From positions 1 through 43,349 of the forward strand of contig NZ_JAALEG010000051.1 in assembly GCF_011058165.1 (NCBI RefSeq): a stretch of DNA of 43,349 nt, written 5' to 3'. Both the position numbers and the translations under genes were made by a program. This stretch comes from Rhodococcus aetherivorans. GTDB taxonomy: Bacteria; Actinomycetota; Actinomycetes; Mycobacteriales; Mycobacteriaceae. Below the pieces are notes generated by a model. It ran no database searches. It was given only the letters and a program-made list of their open reading frames with translations, and was not told the DNA's origin. The first letter of the stretch is position 1; every line of letters begins with the position of its first letter. Shown here piece after piece: positions 32,903-40,057 of the stretch.

Positions 32903-33631
32903 TCAAGCGCGCTTGCTGAACACGTAGATCCGGCCGTCATCTGTCTCGGCTGTGACGATCTCGCCGGCCACCTCCCACGCCTTGCCCAGTGCTGCGTAGT
33001 CGAAGTGGATGTACTCACGTAGGTCGTCCGGGATAGGTGCCTCGTCAAGTGCTCGCAGCATGTCGCCGCCGCTGATAATGGCCTGTGCGTAGGCCGCCAG
33101 GCTGGCAAACGTCCCCAGGTAGCGCTCATTGAACTGCGCCAGAAGTGCCGGGTCATCACCGAACAGTTCGATGTAGGCGGATGTGGGGGTGGTCTCCGGT
33201 TCGTCAGTGTTCAGCGGACACTCGGGGGAGTGCGGGCTACTCCAGTGGTTGCCGCAAGCCGCACAGTTGTCGCCGGGTTCGCGTTCGGTATCGGGTGCTT
33301 GAAGCCACAGGTCACTCCATCCCTCGACTGCGCCAGTGTCTTCACGGTTCATCAGGTAGCGCGAGAGGGCGGCGAGGTGGTCACGGTCTGGTTCCTCGGC
33401 GTCGGCAATCTCCCTGGCCAGCTCGATCTGAATGCCGTCACTGATTTCGCCGGTAGACACGAAGCTATAGAGGTCGCTCGCCTGGCCGCCATGCCATTGA
33501 CTGGCGATGACACGGGCCGCCGCGTCGGAGATGTCCCGCTCTTCTTCGGACGCCGCTTCCAGTTCGTGGTCGATGAGGTCGGCGTCGGTCCAGTGGTGTT
33601 CGTGCTTGTCGGGGAATGGGTTGTATTCCAT
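32903..33631 (-). CDS. ArdA-like antirestriction protein with N-terminal extension
   Basis: This 242-aa acidic protein has a C-terminal part (about 150-242: TSAYIELFGDDPALLAQFNE ... DLREYIHFDYAALGKAWEVAGEI ... YVFSK) that resembles the ArdA domain, a DNA mimic that blocks type I restriction enzymes. The N-terminal 110 residues (ARVIASQWHGGQASDLYSFV) recur in actinophage proteins. A Cys/His cluster (CAACGNHWSSPHSPEC) joins the two. Start ATG 33631 has the shared leader GGACAACTAAAC directly before it. Confidence 0.65.
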   Translation of the reverse strand: MEYNPFPDKHEHHWTDADLIDHELEAASEEERDISDAAARVIASQWHGGQASDLYSFVSTGEISDGIQIELAREIADAEEPDRDHLAALSRYLMNREDTGAVEGWSDLWLQAPDTEREPGDNCAACGNHWSSPHSPECPLNTDEPETTPTSAYIELFGDDPALLAQFNERYLGTFASLAAYAQAIISGGDMLRALDEAPIPDDLREYIHFDYAALGKAWEVAGEIVTAETDDGRIYVFSKRA

Positions 33632-33716
33632 GTTTAGTTGTCCTGCTTAGGATTTGGTACTAGTTACGCAGATTGTCGCTGACGAATCAAGCGCATCATA
33701 ATTTCATTGAGCCTGC

Positions 33717-33780
33717 GTGGCGTTCACTAGGGCAGGAGGCCCTTGATGCTATTGGCAGGTGCTTATTCACATCACGCCAC
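33717..33780 (-). promoter_or_regulatory. Nested hairpin upstream of the ArdA-like gene
   Basis: GTGGCGT (33717-33723) pairs with ACGCCAC (33774-33780); inside, AGGGC/GCCCT forms a second stem. It lies in the 156-nt gap between the 47-aa gene and the ardA-like gene and could be a processing or attenuation structure. Confidence 0.35.
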
Positions 33781-33787
33781 AGTGCGC

Positions 33788-33931
33788 CTACATGTGCCAG
33801 ATCAAGACGGGCAGTATCAGGATCGACACGTACATCACCATAGCTGCCAGAAGGATGAGGCCGGCACCGAAGGCGATGGTGGTCAGTGCTGACTTTGCAC
33901 GGTCGCGCCAGGTACGTCGGGGGATCTTCAT
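33788..33931 (-). CDS. 47-aa membrane peptide
   Basis: It reads MKIPRRTWRDRAKSALTTIA, then a membrane helix (FGAGLILLAAMVMYVSILIL) and PVLIWHM. The ATG overlaps the upstream stop as ATGA (33928-33931), so it is translationally coupled. No family recognised. Confidence 0.65.
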   Translation of the reverse strand: MKIPRRTWRDRAKSALTTIAFGAGLILLAAMVMYVSILILPVLIWHM

Positions 33932-34143
33932 GATGAGCGCTCCCGGTAGATCCAATAGCCGTATTTGTAGACGTGTCCTAGATATGGGTTGCCCTCACCC
34001 TCACGCTTACGTTCAATGGTGGTAAGCCAATACCAGTGATCACCGACTACAATCGGGTACCAGGCGAACCAACGGTGCCACCCACGCTCATGTAGTCGCT
34101 TGTAACGCGCTTCATCAAGTCCTTCCAGCGTCGGCCACTTCAT
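33928..34143 (-). CDS. Small aromatic-rich phage protein
   Basis: This 71-aa protein carries GWHRWFAWYPIVVGDHWYWL and YKYGYWIYRER, a Trp/Tyr-rich pattern seen in many actinophage early proteins of unknown role. The ATG overlaps the whiB stop by 4 nt (34140-34143) and its own stop overlaps the next gene by 4 nt. Confidence 0.75.
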   Translation of the reverse strand: MKWPTLEGLDEARYKRLHERGWHRWFAWYPIVVGDHWYWLTTIERKREGEGNPYLGHVYKYGYWIYRERSS

Positions 34144-34415
34144 GCGCCCTGTCCTCTATAGCCGGCTCGACGTTCGATCTCATGGGGATCAAGGCCGCCC
34201 CAGATGCCATGTTCGGGCAGCGTCTTGAGTGCGTAGTCCCGGCAGTCTTCGAGGATCACGCAGCCTTGGCAGATGCGGCGAGCCATCTTGGCGGCGGCTG
34301 AGTTGTACCGACTAGGATGCCAGTACGCGTCAGCAGTCTCGGCGTCCACCTGGCGGCAACTGGCTTCCCGGAAGTTCGGGTGGTCAGCGATTGAGGGGAT
34401 GTTCTCGGGGTTCAT
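34140..34415 (-). CDS. WhiB-family iron-sulfur transcription factor
   Basis: This 91-aa protein has C20, C49, C52 and C58 (CxxCxxxxxC), which bind a [4Fe-4S] cluster, and the turn GIWGGLDPHEIE. It lacks a long basic C-terminal tail, ending RRAGYRGQGA. Phage WhiB proteins can act on host WhiB/sigma-A promoters or on phage lysogeny. Start ATG 34415 has AAGGA upstream; a TTG six bases earlier is possible. Confidence 0.9.
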   Translation of the reverse strand: MNPENIPSIADHPNFREASCRQVDAETADAYWHPSRYNSAAAKMARRICQGCVILEDCRDYALKTLPEHGIWGGLDPHEIERRAGYRGQGA

Positions 34416-34439
34416 ATTCAAATGTTCCTTGTTTAACGG

Positions 34440-34982
34440 TTATCGTTTCAGTCCGAAGTCCTTTTTCTTTATCTTCACCATGTCACCGTTAGGTCGGTGC
34501 CAGACGACACCTTCGATGTCCTTGTCAGCAAACCACGCCTTCAGCTCGTCAAATGCTCGGGGCGCATCGAGTACTTGGGTGCCGTGGCGGACGAGTTCGT
34601 GCTCCTCAAACTGCTCCGGATTGCCCTGTACTTTCGGACCCACCAGTTCATACGTCCCGTCTGGCAAATCTCCACAGTTGTCGATGGCTTCGCGAAACCA
34701 CTTGTCTTCCGGGCCATCTCCGACTGTCAACCAACCCGGCCAGTGTCCCGTAACGGGGTCTGGGTCTTGTGCGGCGATGAAACCGGCTGGAGGAGTCTTG
34801 CCCTGCTTAGAATCGAAACGCTTGTAGAGCGTGCCGCTCTCGATCTTGGCGCAGGTTCCGTCCCACTTTCGAGTGGCAATGCCCTCGCCTTGGAGCACCC
34901 ATTCTGCTCCAGGTACAACCTCGTCGTACACAAGGTGGGTACCTTCATAGTCGCGTTTGAATAGACTGATTATCTTCTTCAT
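34440..34982 (-). CDS. Minimal RNA ligase / nucleotidyltransferase (DUF5565-like)
   Basis: This 180-aa protein has motif I KWDGT with K39 as the expected site of nucleotidylation. Motif IV is EGVVWHRP and motif V is MVKIKKKDF. This is the bare nucleotidyltransferase domain, without the extra domains of larger RNA or DNA ligases, and resembles the family called DUF5565. It should seal RNA ends or nicks using a nucleotide cofactor. ATG 34982 follows AAGGAGAACAACTGGAC, part of the shared leader. It is followed on the same strand by whiB. Confidence 0.8.
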   Translation of the reverse strand: MKKIISLFKRDYEGTHLVYDEVVPGAEWVLQGEGIATRKWDGTCAKIESGTLYKRFDSKQGKTPPAGFIAAQDPDPVTGHWPGWLTVGDGPEDKWFREAIDNCGDLPDGTYELVGPKVQGNPEQFEEHELVRHGTQVLDAPRAFDELKAWFADKDIEGVVWHRPNGDMVKIKKKDFGLKR

Positions 34983-35015
34983 GTCCAGTTGTTCTCCTTA
35001 TTAAGTTGTTCAGCT

Positions 35016-35207
35016 TCACCAGCTCGGCCGGACGACAAGCGCTCGTACACTACTAATCGTTGTGATTGTTAGTACGCTGGTCATCCAGGCGAGCCGGCGA
35101 TAGTCAAGGGCGACGCTGCCTGTTTGACGTTCGTTGATGTCGATGTGCTGGCTACCTGTGGAAAAGTCGGGTGTTTCGTCGCGTCGCGGCGTTCGCTTGA
35201 CAGTCAC
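35016..35207 (-). CDS. Possible 63-aa protein upstream of the RNA ligase
   Basis: It starts with GTG and reads MTVKRTPRRDETPDFSTGSQ, with a weakly hydrophobic stretch (LAWMTSVLTITTISSVRALVV). No good ribosome binding site. It lies in the 420-nt gap between the ligase and a divergent gene, and could equally be leader sequence. The rest of the gap (35208-35403) shows only promoter-like AT-rich stretches. Confidence 0.35.
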   Translation of the reverse strand: MTVKRTPRRDETPDFSTGSQHIDINERQTGSVALDYRRLAWMTSVLTITTISSVRALVVRPSW

Positions 35208-35389
35208 TTGGTTCTGATGGTCTAGCCATGAAAACGCGACTACTACGCAATGTTAGCTGGTTTTACGTCAAGTGGCGGAGTGCCGAAAAACATTGTCTTG
35301 CTGTACTTCTTTCAGCTGACCTCTGTTAGATCGCCCAAACACGGGTCGTACAATCTGTCATCGGCGAAGTGCCTCGTCGCGAACTTTCG

Positions 35390-35395
35390 TATAAT
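35390..35395 (+). promoter_or_regulatory. TATAAT box of a leaderless phage gene
   Basis: A perfect -10 box ends 8 nt before ATG 35404 and there is no ribosome binding site between, so the mRNA probably starts at or next to the ATG. No clear -35 is seen. Confidence 0.65.
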
Positions 35396-35403
35396 AGGCC
35401 CAT

Positions 35404-35766
35404 ATGGCATTACCACGCGTCTTCGATCTCGATGAACTGCTCGCAATCGCGCAGGCTGGTGACTGGCGCACCGTTCCCGAACTCATGGAGCAGGCCGGTA
35501 TACCACGCGAGCATCTGCGTACTGTCCAGAAGGCGGTTAACAAGTACCTCGGCCCACGTCCCCCGCGCCCTAAGGCTGTGGCGGGCGATAGGCTCCGACG
35601 CCGCGTGGTCGCCTGGATGGTCGCTAATGGCCTGGACGAGCACTACTGCTTCCAGTGCCAGAAGTGGTCGGCCTTCCCGTGCTCAATTAGAGAGCTACGG
35701 CAGGACGACGATCTAGGCAGCTTGGCTTTCGTCTGCCGGCACTGTGTCCGTGCCGGCGATGTGTAG
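35404..35766 (+). CDS. Phage protein with C-terminal zinc ribbon, unknown function
   Basis: This 120-aa protein has an N-terminal helical half (FDLDELLAIAQAGDWRTVPE ... LRTVQKAVNKYLG) suggesting a DNA-binding fold. The C-terminal half has CFQC and CRHC pairs for one zinc ion. Leaderless expression from a perfect -10 and isolation between two minus-strand operons fit a regulator made in the lysogen, but this is inference. Confidence 0.75.
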   Translation: MALPRVFDLDELLAIAQAGDWRTVPELMEQAGIPREHLRTVQKAVNKYLGPRPPRPKAVAGDRLRRRVVAWMVANGLDEHYCFQCQKWSAFPCSIRELRQDDDLGSLAFVCRHCVRAGDV

Positions 35767-35851
35767 GTGCTGGTGTCCAAAACGGCCTCGGCACCGAAAT
35801 AGCAGCTGACTGGTACTGTCCCTCCGACATCATCCGTAGGAAGGACTGCTC

Positions 35852-36004
35852 ATGAGCCGCGCCCAGCTCGACCTGTTGATCCGGAAGTACCAGGAATCGC
35901 CGGACGACGCCCTCAGCAACAAGATCAACGAAATCGCTCGCGACCTGGTCGACAAGGGCGAGCTCAGTCCCAGCGAGGCTTCTGAGATCACGAGCGCCAT
36001 CTAA
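35852..36004 (+). CDS. 50-aa helical phage peptide
   Basis: It reads MSRAQLDLLIRKYQESPDDA, then LSNKINEIARDLVDKGELSP and SEASEITSAI. ATG 35852 has GGAAGGA 6 nt upstream. It is downstream of the leaderless gene on the same strand, after an 85-nt gap. No family recognised. Confidence 0.65.
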   Translation: MSRAQLDLLIRKYQESPDDALSNKINEIARDLVDKGELSPSEASEITSAI

Positions 36005-36021
36005 CCGATCGATTATTTCCG

Positions 36022-36240
36022 CTAGGTCCGGTTCGGTTCGGCGTCTGCTTGGCGCTTGCGACGCCGGCTGATCCGGCCACCCTTAGCGCCAGCTATCCGG
36101 GCGAGTTCAGGGTCGGCGGCAAAGCCTCCGGTACGTCCTAGGCGACCACCAATGGCGCCGATGCGCTTATAGAAGTCAGCGCCATGCTTGGCAATGTTCG
36201 TCGCGGCAGCCTTCTTACCGCCAGCTTTGGTCCCGGCCAT
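36022..36240 (-). CDS. Small basic Gly-rich (KGG-like) phage protein
   Basis: This 72-aa protein has two GG repeats, IGAIGGRLGRTGGF and AGAKGGRISRRRKRQ, like the KGG motif of YciG/Con-10 stress proteins and related phage proteins. It is very basic, so nucleic acid binding is plausible. The start is ATG 36240, with GGAGGGACTG upstream. It starts 2 nt after the upstream gene stops. Confidence 0.75.
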   Translation of the reverse strand: MAGTKAGGKKAAATNIAKHGADFYKRIGAIGGRLGRTGGFAADPELARIAGAKGGRISRRRKRQADAEPNRT

Positions 36241-36242
36241 CG

Positions 36243-36779
36243 CTACAGTCCCTCCTTTCCGCGCCCGAACATGCGCCGCCACCACGATTGATTCTCGTGA
36301 ACCGTTCGCCGGACATCCGCCCGCTGGAGGCTTGCCGTCGCGTGCAGCAGTGTCCGCATAGAGAGCTTGATATCAGCCAGGTCCTCTCGGACATCGACCA
36401 ACGCCGTGGCGACCTTCTCGTACTGCTCCTTGGACTCCAAGTAAGCGTCGTTGAGTACGTGCAGGCTCACAGGAGGGATGGCGTAACGCGGGTCCTCTTC
36501 AAACACGGGCTTCTGGGGCTGTGGAGTAGCAGTCACTACGGTTGGAACGGTCGCGGTCGAGGAACGCCGAGACTTGGCCTCGCGGACCTTTGCAGCCTTC
36601 ACGGCTTTACGACGTAGGTGTTCTTCCCAGGTCTTCTCTTGGCGGATCAGCTTGACAGACGACTTGGTCATGCCGGCCTGGATCGCGATGTGCTCGAGGT
36701 CATCGCTCTTCGAGAGCAAATGGATGACGGTGTTGAATCGTTCCTGGGTGATCATTTGTTTCTTTGGTCGGTACCTCAC
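36243..36779 (-). CDS. Phage protein with N-terminal helix-turn-helix
   Basis: This 178-aa protein has an N-terminal HTH-like part (ITQERFNTVIHLLSKSDDLE ... HIAIQAGMTKSSVKLIRQ). A basic linker (KAVKAAKVREAKSRRSS) and a C-terminal helical, perhaps coiled-coil region follow (EQYEKVATALVDVREDLADI). It could be a DNA-binding regulator. It starts at GTG 36779 after AGGAGA; ATG 36755 is the alternative. Confidence 0.7.
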   Translation of the reverse strand: MRYRPKKQMITQERFNTVIHLLSKSDDLEHIAIQAGMTKSSVKLIRQEKTWEEHLRRKAVKAAKVREAKSRRSSTATVPTVVTATPQPQKPVFEEDPRYAIPPVSLHVLNDAYLESKEQYEKVATALVDVREDLADIKLSMRTLLHATASLQRADVRRTVHENQSWWRRMFGRGKEGL

Positions 36780-36930
36780 GGGTATGTTCTCCTGCGGCCT
36801 CCGCCGCTCTAACTGTTATTAGCAGACGCTCGAGACCTTCGATGATCTGCTCTTTGGTGTCCCATAGGTGCGCTTCCTCAAGCGCCGCCTGTGCCACTTC
36901 CGACGGCGCCCGGCATGGCTTACTCACCAC
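36700..36930 (-). CDS. Possible small protein overlapping the HTH gene
   Basis: This 76-aa protein (CRAPSEVAQAALEEAHLWDT ... KEQIIEGLERLLITVRAAEA) has a helical, sensible first half. The last 27 residues overlap the start of the HTH gene in another frame by 80 nt, which is unusual. Its GTG start overlaps the end of the 48-aa gene. Without it 36780-36919 would be empty. Confidence 0.5.
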   Translation of the reverse strand: MVSKPCRAPSEVAQAALEEAHLWDTKEQIIEGLERLLITVRAAEAAGEHTREVPTKETNDHPGTIQHRHPFALEER

Positions 36931-37066
36931 ACGCCTCCGCCGCGAGCAACTTGCCTAATACGGCGATCGTGGCGCGTTCGCTTTCAGTGAGGGGGAGGGG
37001 ATTCTCGATACGTGCCTCTTCCTCCATCTCTTGCTCCCGATGCACGCGAATGTCCGAGAAATCCAT
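36920..37066 (-). CDS. 48-aa acidic phage peptide
   Basis: It reads MDFSDIRVHREQEMEEEARI, then ENPLPLTESERATIAVLGKL and LAAEACGE. Its ATG lies 2 nt after the erf stop (TAAGGATG) and its TAA overlaps the next start, so it is tightly inside the operon. No family recognised. Confidence 0.65.
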   Translation of the reverse strand: MDFSDIRVHREQEMEEEARIENPLPLTESERATIAVLGKLLAAEACGE

Positions 37067-37068
37067 CC

Positions 37069-38046
37069 TTAGGCGGCCTCCACTGGAGGGACGATCTCTG
37101 GATCGAACCAGTCGCGGGGTAGCTTCTTCTTGCCACTGAGGATGTCGTCGAGCTCTTCAGCGAGCTTGAACAGATCTTCGTCGTTGCAGTTCTTGAGGAA
37201 CGGCTTTCCGGTCACGTTGCGGATCAGCTCTCGTACGCGCTTCTCAGGGATCGGTAGCTGGGTTAGGCGTTTAGCAATATCTTGACGTGTCGAGTCTTGT
37301 TCCGAACTCGACGTATCTACGGGGATGACCTGGTCGCGATCGCCGGTGAACACCGGAGTCGCCGCTGCCTCTTGGTTGACCCGTGCTGCCTTCTCGGATA
37401 TCAGCTTGTGCAGATTGTTGATGGCAACGGTGGCTTGGTCTTCGGTCCTTAGGGAGGCGATGCGCGCTTCCATCTGATCCTTCGGGTACTTCAGGTCGAT
37501 GCACAGCTGCTTAATCTCTGACAACTGCTCAGGCGTTGGCTTCGTCTGACGATTAGCGGCCTTGTTGCCATCGTCGTCGTCCTCACCGACCAGTCCGAGG
37601 ATCGCCATCACCCCGTAGCGGCGGGCATAAGTCATTGATGACCCTTGGCCCTGCGAGTCCTTCCGTGCCATTAGAAGCTCTTGCTCGCCCTGGATAGATG
37701 AGCCTGACTCGTGCATGAGGATCGTGATGAGGAACGTCTTGTCGTCGCGTGTCAGCGGCCACTGGGTGATACCTAGTTGGTGCTCACTCAGGAGCCTTAA
37801 TGCTTCACGCATGACCTCCGAGAGAGGGACGTAGGAGTTCTTAAAGTGCGCGTTCTCGGCCGTCTTCTCCAGTGGGGCGACCTTCGCCTGGATAGCGACG
37901 ATTGCCTTCGCGATCTCGGGCGGGATCACCGCTGTTTGGCCTGGCTGCAGCAGGACGCTTCGTGGAGCGGTTGGAACTGCAGTAGTTGCATCGATTTGGA
38001 TGTTGGCCGGTGCCTGCGCCTCACCCTGCGTATCTACAGCGCCCAT
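37069..38046 (-). CDS. erf: ERF-family single-strand annealing recombinase
   Basis: This 325-aa protein has the ERF core at about 45-165 (PLEKTAENAHFKNSYVPLSEV ... SSMTYARRYGVMAILGLVGE), ending in the acidic EDDDDGN stretch. The C-terminal half is helical. It anneals complementary single strands during phage recombination or circularisation. The start overlaps the upstream gene by 13 nt. No exonuclease partner gene is seen next to it. Confidence 0.88.
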   Translation of the reverse strand: MGAVDTQGEAQAPANIQIDATTAVPTAPRSVLLQPGQTAVIPPEIAKAIVAIQAKVAPLEKTAENAHFKNSYVPLSEVMREALRLLSEHQLGITQWPLTRDDKTFLITILMHESGSSIQGEQELLMARKDSQGQGSSMTYARRYGVMAILGLVGEDDDDGNKAANRQTKPTPEQLSEIKQLCIDLKYPKDQMEARIASLRTEDQATVAINNLHKLISEKAARVNQEAAATPVFTGDRDQVIPVDTSSSEQDSTRQDIAKRLTQLPIPEKRVRELIRNVTGKPFLKNCNDEDLFKLAEELDDILSGKKKLPRDWFDPEIVPPVEAA

Positions 38047-38228
38047 GCAAGCCCTCGTACACCACCTTTAATGATCTGGCGGATCGTTTGACCGACCCGG
38101 ACTGTCGGCGCTGTAAAGTCGCGCCGGGACGGTGCAGTAGTGCGCTGGGCGAGTTCGTAGCGGTGCCGGCGGATCGCTCGCACCTGCGCGCTATACCTTG
38201 TCGATGCCGTTCCTTTTCTTCGTGCCAT
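38034..38228 (-). CDS. Small very basic phage protein
   Basis: This 64-aa protein (ARRKGTASTRYSAQVRAIRR ... VRVGQTIRQIIKGGVRGLAW) is Arg-rich with a C-terminal amphipathic helix. ATG 38228 follows the shared leader GAACAACTGAATAAGGAGAC. It overlaps both neighbours (13 and 38 nt). No family recognised. Confidence 0.65.
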   Translation of the reverse strand: MARRKGTASTRYSAQVRAIRRHRYELAQRTTAPSRRDFTAPTVRVGQTIRQIIKGGVRGLAWAL

Positions 38229-38466
38229 GTTTTGTCTCCTTATTCAGTTGTTCTTCGGCTGCGGCTTCCTTGATCTCGCGAATGACGTCTGGGTCCTTGG
38301 CTAGGATCTCATCAGCCACCACGCTTACCGAGGTGTACTTACCGCGCAGCCTGGTAAGTTTAGCTGCCAGCCGCCTAACTCCGACGTCGGTATTGTTCTC
38401 GATCCGTAGCGACAGTCGAGCCTTGGTGATTCCACGTTTCATTGGGCGGGTTGCGTATCGTTTCAT
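38191..38466 (-). CDS. Small phage protein, possible ribbon-helix-helix regulator
   Basis: This 91-aa protein begins with a strand-like stretch (KARLSLRIENNTDVGVRRLA), then helices (YTSVSVVADEILAKDPDVIR ... EIKEAAAEEQLNK), which could be a ribbon-helix-helix fold. This is a weak assignment. ATG 38466 gives the first gene after the promoter at 38595-38623; the longer ORF upstream of it is not supported. Confidence 0.65.
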   Translation of the reverse strand: MKRYATRPMKRGITKARLSLRIENNTDVGVRRLAAKLTRLRGKYTSVSVVADEILAKDPDVIREIKEAAAEEQLNKETKHGTKKRNGIDKV

Positions 38467-38594
38467 TGGGTAGTGTTCTTTCTTTGATAATTGTGTTGTT
38501 GCCCCCGTTTCGTTTGTCGTAGTCCGTATGTGTTGTAAGGCGCTTGGTCTGTCCGGCCCTATTCTTGCCGCGTCCACCCCGCTTACTGTGAATT

Positions 38595-38660
38595 AGTATG
38601 ACAAATGACTATTGTTTTTGCAATACCAATTTGACGCAATTGGAACGCGCTTGTGGAAAA
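38595..38660 (-). promoter_or_regulatory. Early promoter of the erf operon with upstream TGTGGAAAA element
   Basis: On the minus strand TTGCAA (38623-38618), 17 bp and CATACT (38600-38595). The element TTTTCCACA (38660-38652) lies 24 bp upstream of GGTATTGCAA, against 23 bp in the copy at 32.8 kb. CCAATT/AATTGG arms (38625-38642) lie between. The divergent gene to the right starts within or just after this region. Confidence 0.65.
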
Positions 38661-38700
38661 CTATGACCGCTTACCACGTGTGATTAAATATTGGAAAGAC

Positions 38701-39531
38701 ATGCGTACCACTACCTATCCAGAACCGCCGCTCAACGTGCCGCATCGCGGTACGCCTGCAACTGCTCTGACCAGGGAAGATGAGCCGCGAGCGCCCGCCG
38801 CTAAGTACCTGTACTTTGGTTCCATGAGACTTCTCCCGCGGGATGTGCAGATCCTCAAGCTGGTGGGCAGGTTCGGGCAGCTTATTGGTACTCACGTGGA
38901 TGCGTTGGTCTTCCCCAACCACACTGCCGACCGACCTAGCCGGCGCTCGCTCAAGCGCCTTACGGAAGAGGGATTACTAGCGCGTGTACCGGGGCGGGTT
39001 CCAGGCGGTGAACTTGGCGGCAGTCCGGCCCACGTCTACCAGGTAGGACCGGAGGGGTGGCGGCTGTACTGGTCGGGGAAGTATCGGCCGATGCGTGCGG
39101 TTAATCTGCATACCCTCGCTATTGCGGATGCGTACGTCGCGGCAAAGCGGGCGGAGCAAGCGGGATTGCTGAAGGTACTTCACTATGCGACGGAGCCGGA
39201 CAGCTGGATAGATGTCGATGGTATGGATATCCGTCCGGACTTATTTCTGGATGTCGGCATTATATCGACTGGACGTCGGCGTCTGACGTGGCTTGAAGTT
39301 GACCTAGGCACTGAGCGGCAGAAGCAGATACTGGAGAAGGTGGAGCGCTATATCTACGCGTACCACCACCAAGACAAGTTGCCGCTGGATGCGGCCCCCG
39401 CAGTGACATTCCTGACGTTAGATGACGAACGCACGCGCGAACTGACGCGGATGCTGCGCGGTGTCCGTGACGCCCCACAAGGATTGTTTTCAGTCCATCA
39501 TGCGCGGGAGTTTCCACAGGTTTTGATGTAG
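38701..39531 (+). CDS. Replication-relaxation family protein
   Basis: This 276-aa protein has a winged-helix-like start (LLPRDVQILKLVGRFGQLIG ... SRRSLKRLTEEGLLARV) and a nuclease-like core (WIDVDGMDIRPDLFLDVG ... LEVDLGTERQKQILEKVERY), as in the replication-relaxation family of phages, plasmids and conjugative elements. ATG 38701 is preferred because an extended -10 (TGATTAAAT, 38681-38689) ends 11 nt before it. A GTG at 38653 is the alternative, but it sits inside the TGTGGAAAA operator. Confidence 0.75.
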   Translation: MRTTTYPEPPLNVPHRGTPATALTREDEPRAPAAKYLYFGSMRLLPRDVQILKLVGRFGQLIGTHVDALVFPNHTADRPSRRSLKRLTEEGLLARVPGRVPGGELGGSPAHVYQVGPEGWRLYWSGKYRPMRAVNLHTLAIADAYVAAKRAEQAGLLKVLHYATEPDSWIDVDGMDIRPDLFLDVGIISTGRRRLTWLEVDLGTERQKQILEKVERYIYAYHHQDKLPLDAAPAVTFLTLDDERTRELTRMLRGVRDAPQGLFSVHHAREFPQVLM

Positions 39532-39560
39532 GTTGCACAACCTATTGCGCTGTATTTGTC

Positions 39561-39589
39561 TTGCAAATTAACAGGGGTAAAGTTAATAT
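39561..39589 (+). promoter_or_regulatory. Promoter of the plus-strand four-gene operon
   Basis: TTGCAA (39561-39566), exactly 17 bp, then TAATAT (39584-39589). GGTTGCACAACC, a short inverted repeat, lies just upstream (39531-39542). The -35 sequence is the same as in the two minus-strand early promoters. Confidence 0.7.
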
Positions 39590-39643
39590 AGTTATAGGGG
39601 TATGGAAGCCCCGACAATACAACTAAATACAGGAGCAACTATA

Positions 39644-40057
39644 GTGAGCGAATTAGAAACAAAAGCAACGCCTATCAAACTAGCGGGATTGCCGCTGGTG
39701 CGTCAAAAGTCCGAACGCGACTCTATCACGTGGTACTTCCAGATGGACGGCCAAGTGGACGGCTACGACAAGCTACGTATAAGCCTGCACTACACCAAGG
39801 GCGGCACTAACTGGGCGACTGGCGATATCAATCCGCGTGGCTACTACGTGAGTCTGCAGCCCGTAAGTCTGGCGGAGACTCCGTGGGGCGTATCAGAGTC
39901 CTGCACGCTGTTTGACACGCGCTCTGGCAAGGTAAAGCTTGAAGAAGCTAACCGCTTTAGCGCGGCCAAGATTCTGACGCTACAGGCGAAGGCACTCGAA
40001 GAGATTGAGCCGTATGCGCGGGCCGTAGCGCTTGAAGCGGCTGGAGTAGCGGCGTAA
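39644..40057 (+). CDS. Phage protein, unknown function
   Basis: This 137-aa protein (SELETKATPIKLAGLPLVRQ ... SRDSITWYFQ-like core) has many strands in the first two thirds and a C-terminal helix (ILTLQAKALEEIEPYARAVA). No family recognised. Start GTG 39644 follows AGGAG and the shared leader TACAACTAAATACAGGAG; an earlier in-frame ATG (39602) lies too close to the transcription start. It overlaps the next gene by 1 nt (TAATG). Confidence 0.7.
   Translation: MSELETKATPIKLAGLPLVRQKSERDSITWYFQMDGQVDGYDKLRISLHYTKGGTNWATGDINPRGYYVSLQPVSLAETPWGVSESCTLFDTRSGKVKLEEANRFSAAKILTLQAKALEEIEPYARAVALEAAGVAA

Noticed and set aside
36618-36958. Plus-strand frames opposite the 36.2-37.1 kb genes
   Set aside because: The minus-strand genes here have ribosome binding sites and stop-start overlaps; the plus-strand frames have none.
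38191-38577. The longer 128-codon version of the gene at 38191-38466
   Set aside because: The extension covers untranslated leader after the promoter; ATG 38466 follows the expected transcript start.
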